Notes under the pieces: model-generated
What the model saw: only the letters and a program-made list of their open reading frames with translations
The model's database searches: none
What the model was told of the DNA's origin: nothing
Shown here: positions 24,730 to 36,289 of the stretch, piece after piece
Layout: every line of letters starts with the position of its first letter
Position numbering within the stretch: position 1 is the first letter of the stretch
NCBI GenBank assembly: GCA_965153455.1
Contig: OZ234496.1
Location: 16,422,304 to 16,486,303, forward strand
Length of the DNA: 64,000 bases
Direction of reading: 5' to 3'
DNA from: Sphagnum compactum
Taxonomy: Eukaryota > Bryophyta > Sphagnopsida > Sphagnales
Position numbers and translations under genes: made by a program

Positions 24730-25260
24730 CAATAATCAACTCGTTGATTTGGGTAAGGTCAAGTTATGATATGCATTATTTGTCATAATGAGATGGTTAG
24801 CTTTGAAATTATGGCCTTGTGCACAAGATTCCACAAAAGTTTCATTGTTTATCACAAGGTTAATGGCATATTAACCATGAAGAAACATGTAGAACAGAAT
24901 CATGTTATTTTATTCAAAAGGTTTGTAAAGGAAGTATGTGTTCATTCCCAAAAACCATTAAGAACCATTTACTAAATGGCATAATGTATAACCCTAAATG
25001 GTAAAATCAAGATGGAGAGGTTTTTTCCAATTGTTAGAGTCTTCAGTGCACTCCATAGGTGTTGACTACAAATTGACCACCTTGACCAAATGATTTTTGT
25101 TAACAAAAATTGGCCCTTTGATTTGAGGATTGGGTGTTCTAAACCTTTTGACCTTACAAGTGCATATGAAGTAGAATTAACATAGATAGGAGAATTTGAT
25201 GCAAATTTTGAATATGAGGTTGAACAAGAAAAATTTCCTTCATTTTTTTATATTCCTTTG
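24730..25260 (+). pseudogene. BED-type zinc finger of a hAT transposase (relic 3, fragment)
   Basis: The + frame 24766-24975 encodes ICIICHNEM (C-x2-C), then FHKSFIVYHKVNGILTMKKH and HVEQNH (H-x4-H), followed by VILFKRFVKEV. This is the C2H2 BED pattern seen in relics 1 and 2, particularly the MKKHV..H block. It ends at a stop at 24973-24975. Downstream to about 25260 are only weak hints of further coding sequence and no RNase H-like core, so this is a fragment. Confidence 0.6.
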
Positions 25261-25411
25261 TTTGAATTGTGATATTCTTTGTTCCTCACTCCCCCAACAT
25301 AGGCATAGACTTGAATTTTTTTATCTTGTTCATTTTAATTTTGATGTGGATCATTGATATTTTTTCACAACTGCTTTGTATTTTGGATTTTGGATCTTTA
25401 ATGTAAATGCC

Positions 25412-25757
25412 TTTGTTGAATGAAAATGCATTTGAACTATTCTTCTTATTTGTTGTCCGTGGACGATTTTTTTAAAAATGTAGTTTCAAAGCCTTGTTGA
25501 AAATGAAAATTGAGAACATTGTGTTGTTATTTGTACTTTAAAAAAAACTAAAAACTTGGTTAATTTCATATGCCTAGGTAGTGCTTTGATTGAATGAAAA
25601 TGCATTGAACTATTTTTGTGATTTGTTGTCGATATCTAATTTTAAAGGAAAATGTAGTTTCAATGTTTTATTGAAAGCGAGAACTAAAAACATTGTTTTA
25701 TTTTTTTACTTTTAGAAAAACTAAAAACTTGGTTGATTTTAGAGGCCTTTGTAATGT
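25412..25757. repeat. Tandem duplication, 173-bp period
   Basis: TTGAATGAAAATGCATT at 25415 recurs at 25589. TTTGTTGTC, ATGTAGTTTCAA, GAACATTGTGTTGTTATTT and AAACTAAAAACTTGGTT recur in the same order in both copies. Confidence 0.85.
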
Positions 25758-26350
25758 AAGTTCATATTTTTAAAAATCATATTAGAGACAAAGGCTCACA
25801 ATTGAACTAACCAAATTTGGTTTATATGATAATTAGAACAATGCAACTAATTAGGTGTTTTGCTTAAGAATTTGGATTTTAATTGACCAAGTTTTTCAAA
25901 AACCTAGAATAAAAAATCGTCCCATAAATTTAAAACCAAATGCCTTTGCTCAAAAATTGTTTTTTCTAATTGGCAAGTTTTTTTTTCAAAAGATTAATAA
26001 AAACAAAACCACCATTTCAATTTTCTAAACCCTTGAAACCAATTGGTTCTTACAAATCTTTAATTTTTAAAGAATTGAAATTGATTGATTATTTGAAATA
26101 ATCTTTTATAAAAACTGGAATGAGTGATTATGTAAAATTTTGAAAGGTCAAATACTTTGAATCGACGATTCTTTAAAAAAAACAAAGAATTGTCGAAGTC
26201 TAGTTGATATTTTTATTTTTGAGTGAAGCCTTTTAACGAACATTTTAATCCCAAAAAATGTTATATTTTAACTTAAAGACCCTAGTTTAGTTTAAGCATG
26301 GGATATTTATAATTCAAATGGATTTTGAGATTTTTTTGATGGTACTAACC
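25758..26350. other. Unassigned A+T-rich DNA
   Basis: Homopolymer A and T runs and no open frame worth reporting. Probably old transposon sequence between relic 3 and the hAT end at 26353; no motif proves it. Confidence 0.4.
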
Positions 26351-26352
26351 AG

Positions 26353-27060
26353 TGTTGTGCATTTAAACGGTATATGGCGTGTATATGTAGTGTATATATC
26401 ATGTAAGTGTAAGTCATTTACACTTACACACAATGCAAGAAATATTTTATAAACTTACACTTATATGTTGGTCGTGTAAAATTAAAGTTACACTTACATA
26501 GCCTTGTGTATTTTGTTGGAATTGTGTAAAATCCATGTAAATGATTTAAGGTTTAGGTTTTCCACGTTTAATGTCGTCTATAAATAACTTATGTTTTGTG
26601 TGTGTGCGCGCATTTGTGCCATCACCGCAAGCTCACAAGCATTGGTTTTAGGTGAGTAAAACCGTTTCACCATCATCACACATTCTTGTGGTTTTGGTTT
26701 TGGTTTTGGCTTGCACTTGTTTTATGGTGTTCCCCCCCATGGTCTTGCTCCCCTTTGTCCTTTCTTGTGTGTAAAAGGTAGGAGCGACAATAGTCGTTGT
26801 CACCTTCTTCATTGTCGTTGCTTTCTTTTTTAGGTGAGTAAGATCTCTTGGCTCTTAGCCTTCTTTTTCATGTGAACAAGACCTCTTTGCCAGCACTACA
26901 CATTCTTCTGCTTTTGTTCTTGGTTTTGGTTTGCATTTTGTTTTCTTGTGTTCCCCCCCCCTCCCCCCTTGATTTTGCTCCCTTCTCTCTTCTCTTGTGT
27001 GCAAGAGGCAAAAGTAACAACGATCATCATCTTCTTTAGGTGAACAAACCTTTTCACCAT
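26353..27060 (+). mobile_element. 5' end of a hAT element: terminus, subterminal repeats and leader (element B)
   Basis: It starts CAGTGTTGTGCATTTAAAC, followed by TTACAC/GTGTAA hexamers to about 26540. A possible TATA box (CTATAAATA at about 26578) precedes two tandem leader units of about 190 bases (26.64-26.83 and 26.83-27.06), each with TTAGGTGAGTAA, CACACATTCTT, GGTTTTGGTTTGC, a poly-C run and TCTTGTGTGCAA. The same leader lies inverted at 21.8-22.2 kb beside relic 2. No transposase follows here; the element is truncated. Family membership is inferred from these links. Confidence 0.55.
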
Positions 27061-28170
27061 TGCTACACCCTCATTACAAGAAATCACGATTTATTTGATT
27101 GGAAAACTAAACTAAAACCAATCATTTTGACATTTGGGTTAATGTGACTTATATTAAGTTACACACCCACCATCACCATACTTGAATAAAGTTGGAGTAA
27201 ATGAGTAAATCCATAAGGAAAAGCAACGTCTCTTATTGTTTCAGGGTTTCATTCAAAAGCTATAAAAAAATTGCGATATTGAATGTTGAATCTTGAATTA
27301 TCTGGCTTTCTCTATTGTAGGAAATAGAAAACTTAAAACCTAAAACTCAAGAACCTCCAACAAAAACACAAAACTGAATTAGGTGTCTTTGAAAGAACCT
27401 AAAAAAAAACTAGGTAGCTTTCATGTTTGGTAAAGGTTGGATGTCTTTGAGTTTTGTTTTGAAAAAATGCAGAAAATTTTCATATTTTGCAAAGTTGCGA
27501 TTCTTTGAAAGAACCTTCAAAAAACTCATGGCAGTTTTCAAACTTGTTGCATGTCGGGTTTTTTTTAACGAAGAACCTCATGCATTTCTGATTGCCTATA
27601 TATCTGGTCTAAAAACCAGTAAATAACCATTGCCAGATTTGAAAACCCTAAACCCTAAACCCTGGTACCAAAGTGGGTGCTGATTCACCCTGCTCTAAGA
27701 AAGAACAAAAATAAAGCATGTAACTTTTGTGTGAGCCTACCTTGGTTGGGGTAAATCCATGAAACAGCACACAACCACCAGCTAGGTATGTCAAAAAAAT
27801 TGACATGTTTAATAGAGTAATAAATGGGGCACTTGTCCCATTTGCCCATTAATCTTTTGTTTTTTTGTAGAACATTTTGTTTGCATTTTGAGGCCCAATT
27901 TGATTGGATTTAGAGGAGTCCTTCCTCCTCATTTGGGGTGGGATTTTGAATATGTAGTGCATCTGGGACCCTCTCCCATCTGCAATTGTAATGAATTAAA
28001 GTTAAACTCATGGAAGTTAATACAAATATTAATGGCAGGATTGTTGGACCTTTCTTTTGGAGAAACAACTCCTCTCCATTGCAAAAAAAAGAAAACACTC
28101 ACTCCATTGATAAAAAAAAGAAAACACTCACTCCATTGCACTCCTTTTCCATCAGAAGCATCAAAATATG
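27061..28170. other. Unassigned intergenic DNA with a telomere-like trimer
   Basis: No gene seen. At about 27643-27663 there are three CCCTAAA-type units, matching the plant telomere repeat, too few to mean more than chance or a repair scar. At about 28080-28145 GAAAACACTCACTCCATTG is repeated twice. Confidence 0.5.
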
Positions 28171-28172
28171 TG

Positions 28173-28504
28173 GACATTTATTGGCCTCGCCTACCAAGGC
28201 AATGAAATTGCACTTACATTCATTATAGAGTATAGTAGCTTAAGGGATTTTGGCCCTTCAGAGGTAATAGGTCGATTTTGATACGAGGATTTTTTGAAAG
28301 ATGATATTTTGGCTTGTGTTGAAACTTGAGATTAGTTATTATAGAGTTATAACATCTTGAACGCTTTTGGTTTCTTGTAGAGAATTGTTTTGAAGATTAT
28401 ATTTTTGCATGGTGAAGTAGTTGAGTTTTCATAATTCTTCTTTTGCCTTAAGATACTTTAGAATGTAAATGGCAAGGTCACAGTGTGACACACCCCTTGT
28501 TTAT
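28173..28504 (+). repeat. Dispersed direct repeat, copy 2 (partner 17537-17855)
   Basis: Same orientation and same ordered anchors as copy 1, 10.6 kb away. The match stops after TGTGACACACCCCTTGTTT in both, which marks a common right end. Confidence 0.85.
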
Positions 28505-28634
28505 TTATTTGGCACAATTGAAGGATTTTTTAATTTTTTAAAAATTATCACCAAACGCAAATGACTATATATATATATATATATGAAGGACCTTGTGACA
28601 AACATACTTTCGGTGATCCCTCATGAATGGGTGG

Positions 28635-28936
28635 GTTGGTCACAATAGCCATGGCAGCTACCGTCCCTTCCCCCAATAGCCAAGGCACCCTTCACAACAC
28701 CCATGGGATTTTTATTTTTATTTCTTAAATTTAAAAATTCCCACCTGGGGGTTCAAATGAAAGGGTGGTGAAATAAAGGGCATCAAAGCAAAGGTGATTT
28801 TCACCACCATGGATGCATCCTGGGGGTGAAAATATAAATAAAATAAAATAAATAAATAAAAAGTCCCAGGAGTGTTGTGGAAGGGTGCCCTGGCTATTGG
28901 GGAGGGACAACAGCTGCAATGGCTATTGTGACCAAC
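28635..28936. mobile_element. Fold-back (long inverted repeat) element, 302 bp
   Basis: Both ends read GTTGGTCACAATAGCCAT inward (28635 onward, and the reverse complement ending at 28936). The similarity continues for about 90 bases per arm (GCAGCT, CCCCAATAGCCA, GGCACCCTTC, ACAACAC), then A/T-rich spacers and a second paired block around CACCC and GGATGC. No coding capacity. I could not find a target duplication. The next MITE starts nine bases to the right. Confidence 0.8.
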
Positions 28937-28944
28937 GCACTCAA

Positions 28945-29158
28945 GGTGCATTCACACTTAGTGTTAGGGACTCTAGTGTTGAATCCCCTACCACCATGCT
29001 AGTCGTTTAGGACTTAAACCTCCTTGCCATGAAAATTTTATGTTAAGCTAAAATTCACTTAACATTAAGTTATCACTCATTTAGCGTCATTGAGTGCCAC
29101 TTAGGATGCCACCTTGATTTTTATTTACCACTAACTTAACATCAAGTGTGAATGCACC
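28945..29158 (+). mobile_element. Small MITE, copy 1 (214 bp; copy 2 at 39278-39488 inverted)
   Basis: The ends are inverted repeats GGTGCATTCACACTTAGTGT and, at the right, the reverse complement of GGTGCATTCACACTTGATGT. The inside (CACCATGCTAGTCGTTTAGG, CTTAACATTAAGTTATCACT, GATGCCACCT) matches the reverse complement of 39278-39488 over its full length at about 80 percent. No clear target duplication, so the superfamily is open; 3-bp PIF/Harbinger-type duplications are possible. Confidence 0.85.
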
Positions 29159-30572
29159 ATAATGATTGATCATTAAAACTATGTTTGCCAGACCTTGCTG
29201 CCAAAAAACCAGGTCCTAACTACAAATAATAATAAGAATAACAGTGGCAACACACCACAATTCACACTACATGAAATGTGATTTACATTCAATTTAATTG
29301 AGACAACTAATTTGGTCCCCTCTTTTTTATCTTTTTTTTTGGCACCATGTATTGCTTTTGTCCTGACTTCTCATTTCATCCCCAGTTCCATCAAAACTGG
29401 GACCCAGTAACCTGAGTTTGGCATACTCTATTATGTCCGCAATCATAAGGGCGGTTTAGGACATCAGGTGGAAAAAGTTCACAATGGCTATATTTATTTA
29501 TGTAGAGTTAGTGACACACTTTTGAATACTAGTTTTTTAAACAAACTATTTTAAAGTGTCCTTTGGATTAAAGGATTGCTTGGATGATTGCGCTTCAGAT
29601 CTAGGGTCTCTCTCTCTCTATCTCTCTTAAAATCTCACTAGTTGTTTAATTGAAAATAGAAAATGAGAACATTTCTTTTAGTGGGTTTTTAAATCACCAG
29701 AATTTTAAAAAAAATCTAGTAGGTAGCCAATGATATAGACTAATGCTTCACAAAAAAAAAATCTTCAAAATCTTGTTATACCCCAATTTGGCTAAACTTT
29801 TTATGTATGATTGCAATTTTGGCTATCACACACAAAATTCAAGGGAGAAAAAAAATACTCCAAGAAGTTCAGGTTTGAAGGACTACTTATTTGGGGGGTG
29901 TTTTTTTCCCTCTTGTTCTCATTGGTTGAAAAGATCAGACCCATATGAAGAACAATAAGGCTTTGGTCTTTCAAGGTGTGGATACCATTCTAGATCTAGC
30001 CTCAGAGGCTAGTAAACTTGTAAGTGCCATTCCACATAGAGACAAGTTTTTAGTCAGTTGTTGGCATGATGGTCATCTAGATTTGTCACAGCATAGCCTA
30101 GGGTCAGCTTCCACATTGACAAAAACATATAATTAGCTTTTTCAAAAAATCAGTTCATTTTTTATATTTTCATATTATTATTATTATTATTCTTTTTCCA
30201 TGATCTATAATAGTCTACAACAATATTGTCATATGAGTAGGGAAATTATGCTGATCATCGCGTGCAATAATTTTGAAGGTTTCCAACACCTCCTCAATTT
30301 CATATTTTCACAATTGTTCAATTCAATTGGCTCGGTCTAGATCGCCACAGCTTATTTCATTATCCCCATGTTATAAGATACCCACAACAAATCTTTCATA
30401 TATTTATTTATTTATTTATTTATTTATTTGAAAAAATAATTTTTATTTTTTTTCAAATGCAGAACCAACAATACACCCTTGCATTAGTCTCTTCCTTATT
30501 GGATATCCATGCCCCATATATATATCAGGTTTTAAGTTGCTGTTTGGCAGTTTTTGACCAAGGGAACACTTC

Positions 30573-30650
30573 ACATCCATAACTTGCTCAGCATGTGGAT
30601 GCATCACAATTTTACATCCATAAACTGCTCAGCACATGGATGCATCACAA
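30573..30650. repeat. Tandem duplication, 41-bp period
   Basis: ACATCCATAACTTGCTCAGC followed by ATGTGGATGCATCACAA (30573-30610) recurs as ACATCCATAAACTGCTCAGC and ACATGGATGCATCACAA (30614-30650). Confidence 0.88.
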
Positions 30651-31140
30651 CCCATTCTGCTAGTGATGTGGGTAATTGGCTTAAGCCATCTGGTTTCCAA
30701 GAATGGTCTCAGCACTAACTCAACAATTCTCCATATCTGACCATCTCAAGCCAGTTACCCAGTCCACATCTGATTGCAACTAGTGACTTGCTAACATGGC
30801 AGCATGCCATTGGAGAAGAGTTCCTCAATTATATTACATATTTTTGCAATTTTGTTGCCATCTGACATTTTCATACCTCCATAACACATTTCTGCACAAT
30901 CCTGGTCGCTAGTTGGCTAAACCTCATAAATCACACTCTTCTGTGTCCCATAACCCATCATAAGCTCAATGTTCCTGTACAAACGGTTATGTTTGGTAAC
31001 CTGCACGGTTTTTCACCGGTAACCTAGTCCATAGTGCAATACTACAAGACTAGGCACAACTCAAATGTTGTGCTTTTTCACTTCCACACCGCACATGCAT
31101 CATCAAAGAGTCTACACTATCTACCCCCAATATGTTTTGG

Positions 31141-31287
31141 GGGTATAGGCTAGTCTCTAGGATGCCATCATCTCTTCTATGATCTTTTCATATAAGTGGA
31201 TCAGTTGGAGGACTTTGGGGTATAGGCTAGTCCCCAGGATGAGATCATCTCTTATATGATCTTTTCCTATAAGTGGATCAGTTGGGG
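31141..31287. repeat. Tandem duplication, 77-bp period
   Basis: GGGTATAGGCTAGTCTCTAG ... ATCATCTCTTCTATGATCTT ... TAAGTGGATCAGTTGG at 31141 is repeated from 31218 with a few substitutions. Confidence 0.9.
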
Positions 31288-33639
31288 GTACAATCAAGCA
31301 GCTTGGACTCAATTCATTCAAAAGATGCTAGTGTGGTCTATGCTGTTGGCCCAAGTGTTACCACGTTCTCAACTGATTTTTCCTTCCAAAACCTGGTTTT
31401 TTGGAATTTTTGGAATTTTCACTGGCAGAAATCAGTATTAAATCAATTTCTCCCATATTTTGAATCCAAATCTTACCAAATAAATTCCATTATCAAATCC
31501 TCCTCATAAAGATCTTTTCAAGAACACCAAAGGCAAATTCCAATTCCTATGAAATTTTCAGCTACGATTTAATTTAATTTTCAGTGAAGAAATCATTCAA
31601 TATTCAAGAACTTTTGCACCACAAGTCCAAACATCATGGAACCAAGCCCATGCACCCTTCCTCGTCGAGAGCTTTCCAAAGACACCAAGAACACGATCTG
31701 AAGCATCCTGGTTCGGTGGATCTTATACCTACAAAAACAAAACAAACTACCATCCTTCATAGATAGACAGGTCATGTTTCTCATCATTGAGTGAAGGTGG
31801 CCCTCATTCATGTTCTGTATTGCCAAAGAAATAGCTCATCACTCCCTCCCTCTCCCTCCCTCTGTCATTTCAATGGGGCCTGGGGCTTTTTTTTGTACAT
31901 GGGTAAGGCCAGGGGTCAGAGTGTACCAGCACCCACCAGCATCCACTGGATGCCCCACATTATGACTCAGTTGTGGATGCACCCCTACCGAGTTAAATAT
32001 CTGGGTTCACCTTTGGTAACCCCTTCTATAAGAAATAGGTCCTATATATAGGGGTAGATTGGTAGGTGACTAGTAGGTACATAGATTGTTTACACATAGG
32101 TAAGGGCTGGTTTTACTACATACCTACAAACAACCCACTTGAGCAACTAAGCTAACCACCATAGTTAGAGAACAGGAACTCAACAAACTTAGCTTCCATC
32201 CTTCATGGTACACTGGTGGTTCACTGTGGCCCATCAATAACATATAAAGAGGTTGATAGAAACAAAGATAACAGCTGTAGTATATAGTATTCCACCAATG
32301 CAACAATTTAGCACTCGCCTTTGTCATCTCAATTGGGCCCCAGTGAGTATTTTTGCCAGCAACATACACACAGAGTATATATGTAGCCATATTCAATTGT
32401 CTCAGTTATAGAACATATTCTCAACTTTGGAGCTTTGCAAGAATGTGTTGTAGGACATCAACAGACAACTGAGACTGCTATCTCAACACTAGTACTTGCA
32501 AATAGAGATCAAGAATTTTATACCAGTGTTGGGCCAAGTATATAATTTGTTGGCTGGTATGGAACATAGTATATAGATAGTGATATCCAAGATGAGACAC
32601 AAGCTCATTCTCATATTCTATAATAAAGTTATTTGTAAAGTGCTCCCCAGTCCCATACCTTATCTCACCTTTTATTTCGGTTTCATCCACTATTATTTGT
32701 TATTTGTAAGTCATCAAATTAGGGATGAAATCTGAAAATTGATATTAGATTTCAAAATGTGGTGAAATAACTTCTTTTTTACTTCTTGAACTGATTTTTT
32801 TAATTTTGCTTTTCTTGCTATCTTTTCATCAAGGGTTCCACTTGAGGTATTTCTTTGGGTTTGCACATTTGTGCACTTTGGGGGTGGTTTTCTTCAATAT
32901 TTTTTTAGGGTTTGCACCATGGACAGCATAGGATGCCTTTTAGGGCTAGCTTAGCCTCTTTTAAGGGTAGATACATAAAACTAGAGAAGTGAGTTTCTTT
33001 ACTATTCACCTCTTTTTCACTTTCATTTGAAAGAGCTTTCTTTCTACTTCTCATTTTAACTTTTACATTTCATTTTTTTATATTTTATTTTAATATATTT
33101 TATTTGTTCTTACATTTTTATTCTTAGAGTTTCATTTGGATTTTCTCTTAGGGTTTCATTTATGATTTTTTTTTAATGTTGTTTTTAAGATTTTATTTTA
33201 GGGTTTAGAATGGCTTGTTACTAGGGTTTTTTTTAGTGTTTGTTTCAAGGGCTCTTTTAAGGCAATTTTTACGATTTTTTAAAGGTGTGTTTCAAGGACT
33301 TGCTTAGGACTATATTCATGATTTTTGAAGTGTGTTCTAAGGGTTTTCTTAGGGCTAAACGAGTTTTTTTAGGGTGAAGATAGTTCTTTGTAATGGTTCA
33401 TTGTTGTGTTTCCTAACATCTTTTGACCATGATGATTCTTTTAGCTCTTCATATAAGGATAGGCATTACTAGATTGTGTTTGTAACTATTAGTTGTAATG
33501 GTGAACAAAGGAACATTGTTCAACACAAATGAATTGCATCTAAATGTAAGGCAATCAACGATGAAAATGTCAATGTTTGGGACATGACACCGTAATGTAA
33601 ACAACCCTAGGCTTATTTAAAAATTTATCAAACTTAATT

Positions 33640-34495
33640 TGTCAAAGTTTGATGAACTAGCAACATTAATGGTCCCCACCATCTAAGCCTATGCAAAATC
33701 CATTAGTGAAGCCCATATTGCAACAAGGTAACCAACTAAGTTTACCCCAAAGAAATGACTATTCCAATTCATCTTATACATCAAACATGACAATGTGGTC
33801 ATGTACAATGCATTTGTGCGGAACTGGAATAAAAATGTGATTTGTGATGATGCAATTTTCATTGCATCTTGCATTAATGAGGCCATTGGCAACGAAATTC
33901 AATGACCAAAAATGGATTATGTCTCAGTACACATATTCATGAGTTCTAACGCTATATCAAGGGTTGATTGATAGGACTTTTGCTGAAATTTGGAAGCCCA
34001 AAAACAATGACGCCCATAAAACTTGGTTTAACGGGTGTAAAAAAATATGTTGTATATACAATAGGGTAATGTTTGATGATCATGGATTCTTCATTTAACT
34101 TAGTAGTGGGTATCTTAACTCTTGCCATGATGTGACCATTTTGCGCCAATCAAACTTGTACAAAAACTAATGTCAATTTTTTATGCATAAACATGATTAT
34201 TTCAATTACTTATTTGGGGACCTTGGTTATACGGGTGAGGAAATGTTTGTGATGCAACAACTTGGGAAACATGATTTGCCCCTAGACATGACCTAAATGT
34301 AATGCAAGCATATAACAACATGCATGTAAGATACAAAGTGCAAGTGGAATTGGGAATTAGAGTGTTGAAGTGGAAATGGAAAAGATTCATGAAACACTTT
34401 GATTCCACAAAACCTAAATATAATCATTTGTTCAAAATTATAGTTATTCTAACTAATTTCATCTATAAACATTGTTTAGACTTCACATTCTAAGT
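33640..34495 (+). pseudogene. Decayed PIF/Harbinger (DDE_Tnp_4) transposase
   Basis: Frames on + around 34070-34490 give DDHGFFIYLSSGYLNSCHDV and TILRQSNLY, then YFNYLFGDLGYTGEEMFV, then YNNMHVRYKVQVELGIRVLK and WKWKRFMKHFDS, ending near TNFIYKH. This is the order of conserved blocks in HARBI1/PIF nucleases: G..GS.HD with S..Y, LLGD.GY, and the R..VE..IG.LK..W region. Upstream (about 33760-33900) is a weaker segment. Several stops and at least one frameshift break it. Terminal repeats and the partner Myb-like ORF were not found. Confidence 0.65.
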
Positions 34496-34499
34496 CATT

Positions 34500-36281
34500 G
34501 GCACCCACATAAGCTAGAGGTCTTGGTCTTCAATTGTTTCAAATATATTTTTGGAAAATATTATTAGGATAAATCATTCAATACTTTGCATATGTACCAA
34601 CAAAAACCTCAATTAAGGTTTACAAAACCACAATTAGGGTTTTAGAATTTCCATTAGTGTTTCCAAGACCTGAAGTAGGGTTTTCAAATCTTCCGTTTCT
34701 TCATATGGAGGTGCTTCATAGGTTGTAAATCATAAACCCAAATAATGAAACCAAATTTTTTCATATCAAAGCTTTATAGAACTTACAAATGTTTTTCACA
34801 TATACCAAACATCAGCAACCCATCATCATATATTAAAGTTGCCTCTTATGTTGCAAACCACAAACTTGTGTGAAAATGGAATTCATATGTATATGACCCA
34901 AATTAAAATGGGTTTATAAAACTTAGCCACAAATTTTCACCTCAAAATGCCAAGTACAAAATAGAGTTCATTTACAAAGGTGATATGAAAGTCCAAAAAG
35001 TTGCATACTCCCTAAGGGTTTCCAACTCCGAGCAAAAATCAATATAGGATTATCTATTGGAATCGAAATCAATGAATATGTCACATGCATGCAAACATGA
35101 TTACAAACAAAATAATTCAAACTTGAGACACTCTTGAAAATACACCATCATAATGCCATGCAATGCAATATGCTTTAGGTATATGATCTATGATCTATTT
35201 GAGCAATTTCCAATGCATTCCAAGTCAAATTATTTCGAATGCATTTCAAGTCAAGATTCCACCTACAACCTTAAACCAAGCTTTGCTTACTCGATGGAGT
35301 CACCATAACATGGACGATGTGATGAGCAAACATGGCAATATGTATTCTCCCACAAGGGAATCCAGCAATGGAGGCAACAATGTACTTAATTCTTGAATTG
35401 CAATATGGTTGGGGCAAGTGGAATTTAAGGGTTCTTGGGTTAGGCTGGACACAAGTGGTACATTTGTAGGATTACCTAGGGTGATTTGCTTAACCATGTA
35501 TAAGTCAAATTTTGGAGGAATTCACAAAGCGTAAAGGTGAAAATTGAAATAGACCACAAGAAGCTTGACCAAAGGCTCACATTGGCTAAACAAAGAATTA
35601 TTAAAAATATAGTGTCATCTTCGTCACCATCTACAAGCACCATGGTATGCCTATGGGATTTTTGGATGTTTAAACCAAACCCTCACCTGCAAATTTGCAA
35701 AGAACACTTTAGGGAACCTACATTCCATGCCCATGCTCTAAGTCACTCCTTTCTTTGCAAGCCAAAATGTCAAAAAAAATTTAAAAATAAAATAAAACAA
35801 GTGCACACCTCCGAATTGCAAAAAGCACTCCATGCCTACATTTCTCCACATTGCTAGTTTCTTTCCAGCCGAAATGCTAAAGAAGCTCAAGAAAAAAACT
35901 CGAAGAAAAGCTTCTGTGGAAAAAGTTTGTATGAAGAAGCTTATGTGAAGAAAGGTTGCGTGATGAAAGCACAGCCGCAACGAAGGTGTTATGACATGTA
36001 GAAAACAAAGAAGCAAAGCTGGGGATGAAACTAGTTTTTGCTCCAATTTTGGTGCAAAAACTAGTTCCATCCCCTATTATTTTCAGTTGTTCACATTTCA
36101 TGCTTTTATGAGTTCAATCCCCTATTCTGCCAAAACTGACTTACCTCTAAATTAAGGATTTCCTTGGAACTAAATTCACAATTTCATTTATGTGTTGAAC
36201 CCAAATTGGAAGCGTTCAAATTTATTTTTTAAGAATTGGAACCAAAAGTTCTTCATAAAAATAGAGAACCACTGAAAGCTG
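34500..36281. other. Unassigned intergenic DNA
   Basis: No recognisable gene. Overlapping open frames of 106 and 110 codons on opposite strands (35537-35857 and 35738-36070) have no domain and biased, low-complexity composition. Confidence 0.45.
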
Positions 36282-36289
36282 GTTTGAAC

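Larger units (their letters stand above)
29159..33600. other. Unassigned intergenic DNA
   Basis: No recognisable gene in 4.4 kb. Open frames are short and without domains. The region holds an (ATTT)n microsatellite at about 30402-30430, two short tandem duplications (30573 and 31141), and a TTTAGGG-like, thymine-rich stretch at about 33110-33380 (several AGGGTTT units), all non-coding. Confidence 0.5.

Noticed and set aside
27643-27663. Telomere repeat CCCTAAA
   Set aside because: Only three units; too short to indicate a telomere fusion.
17537-28504. The 320-bp direct repeats as LTRs of one 11-kb retrotransposon
   Set aside because: No TG...CA ends, primer-binding site or polypurine tract, and the interior holds hAT, not gag-pol, sequences.
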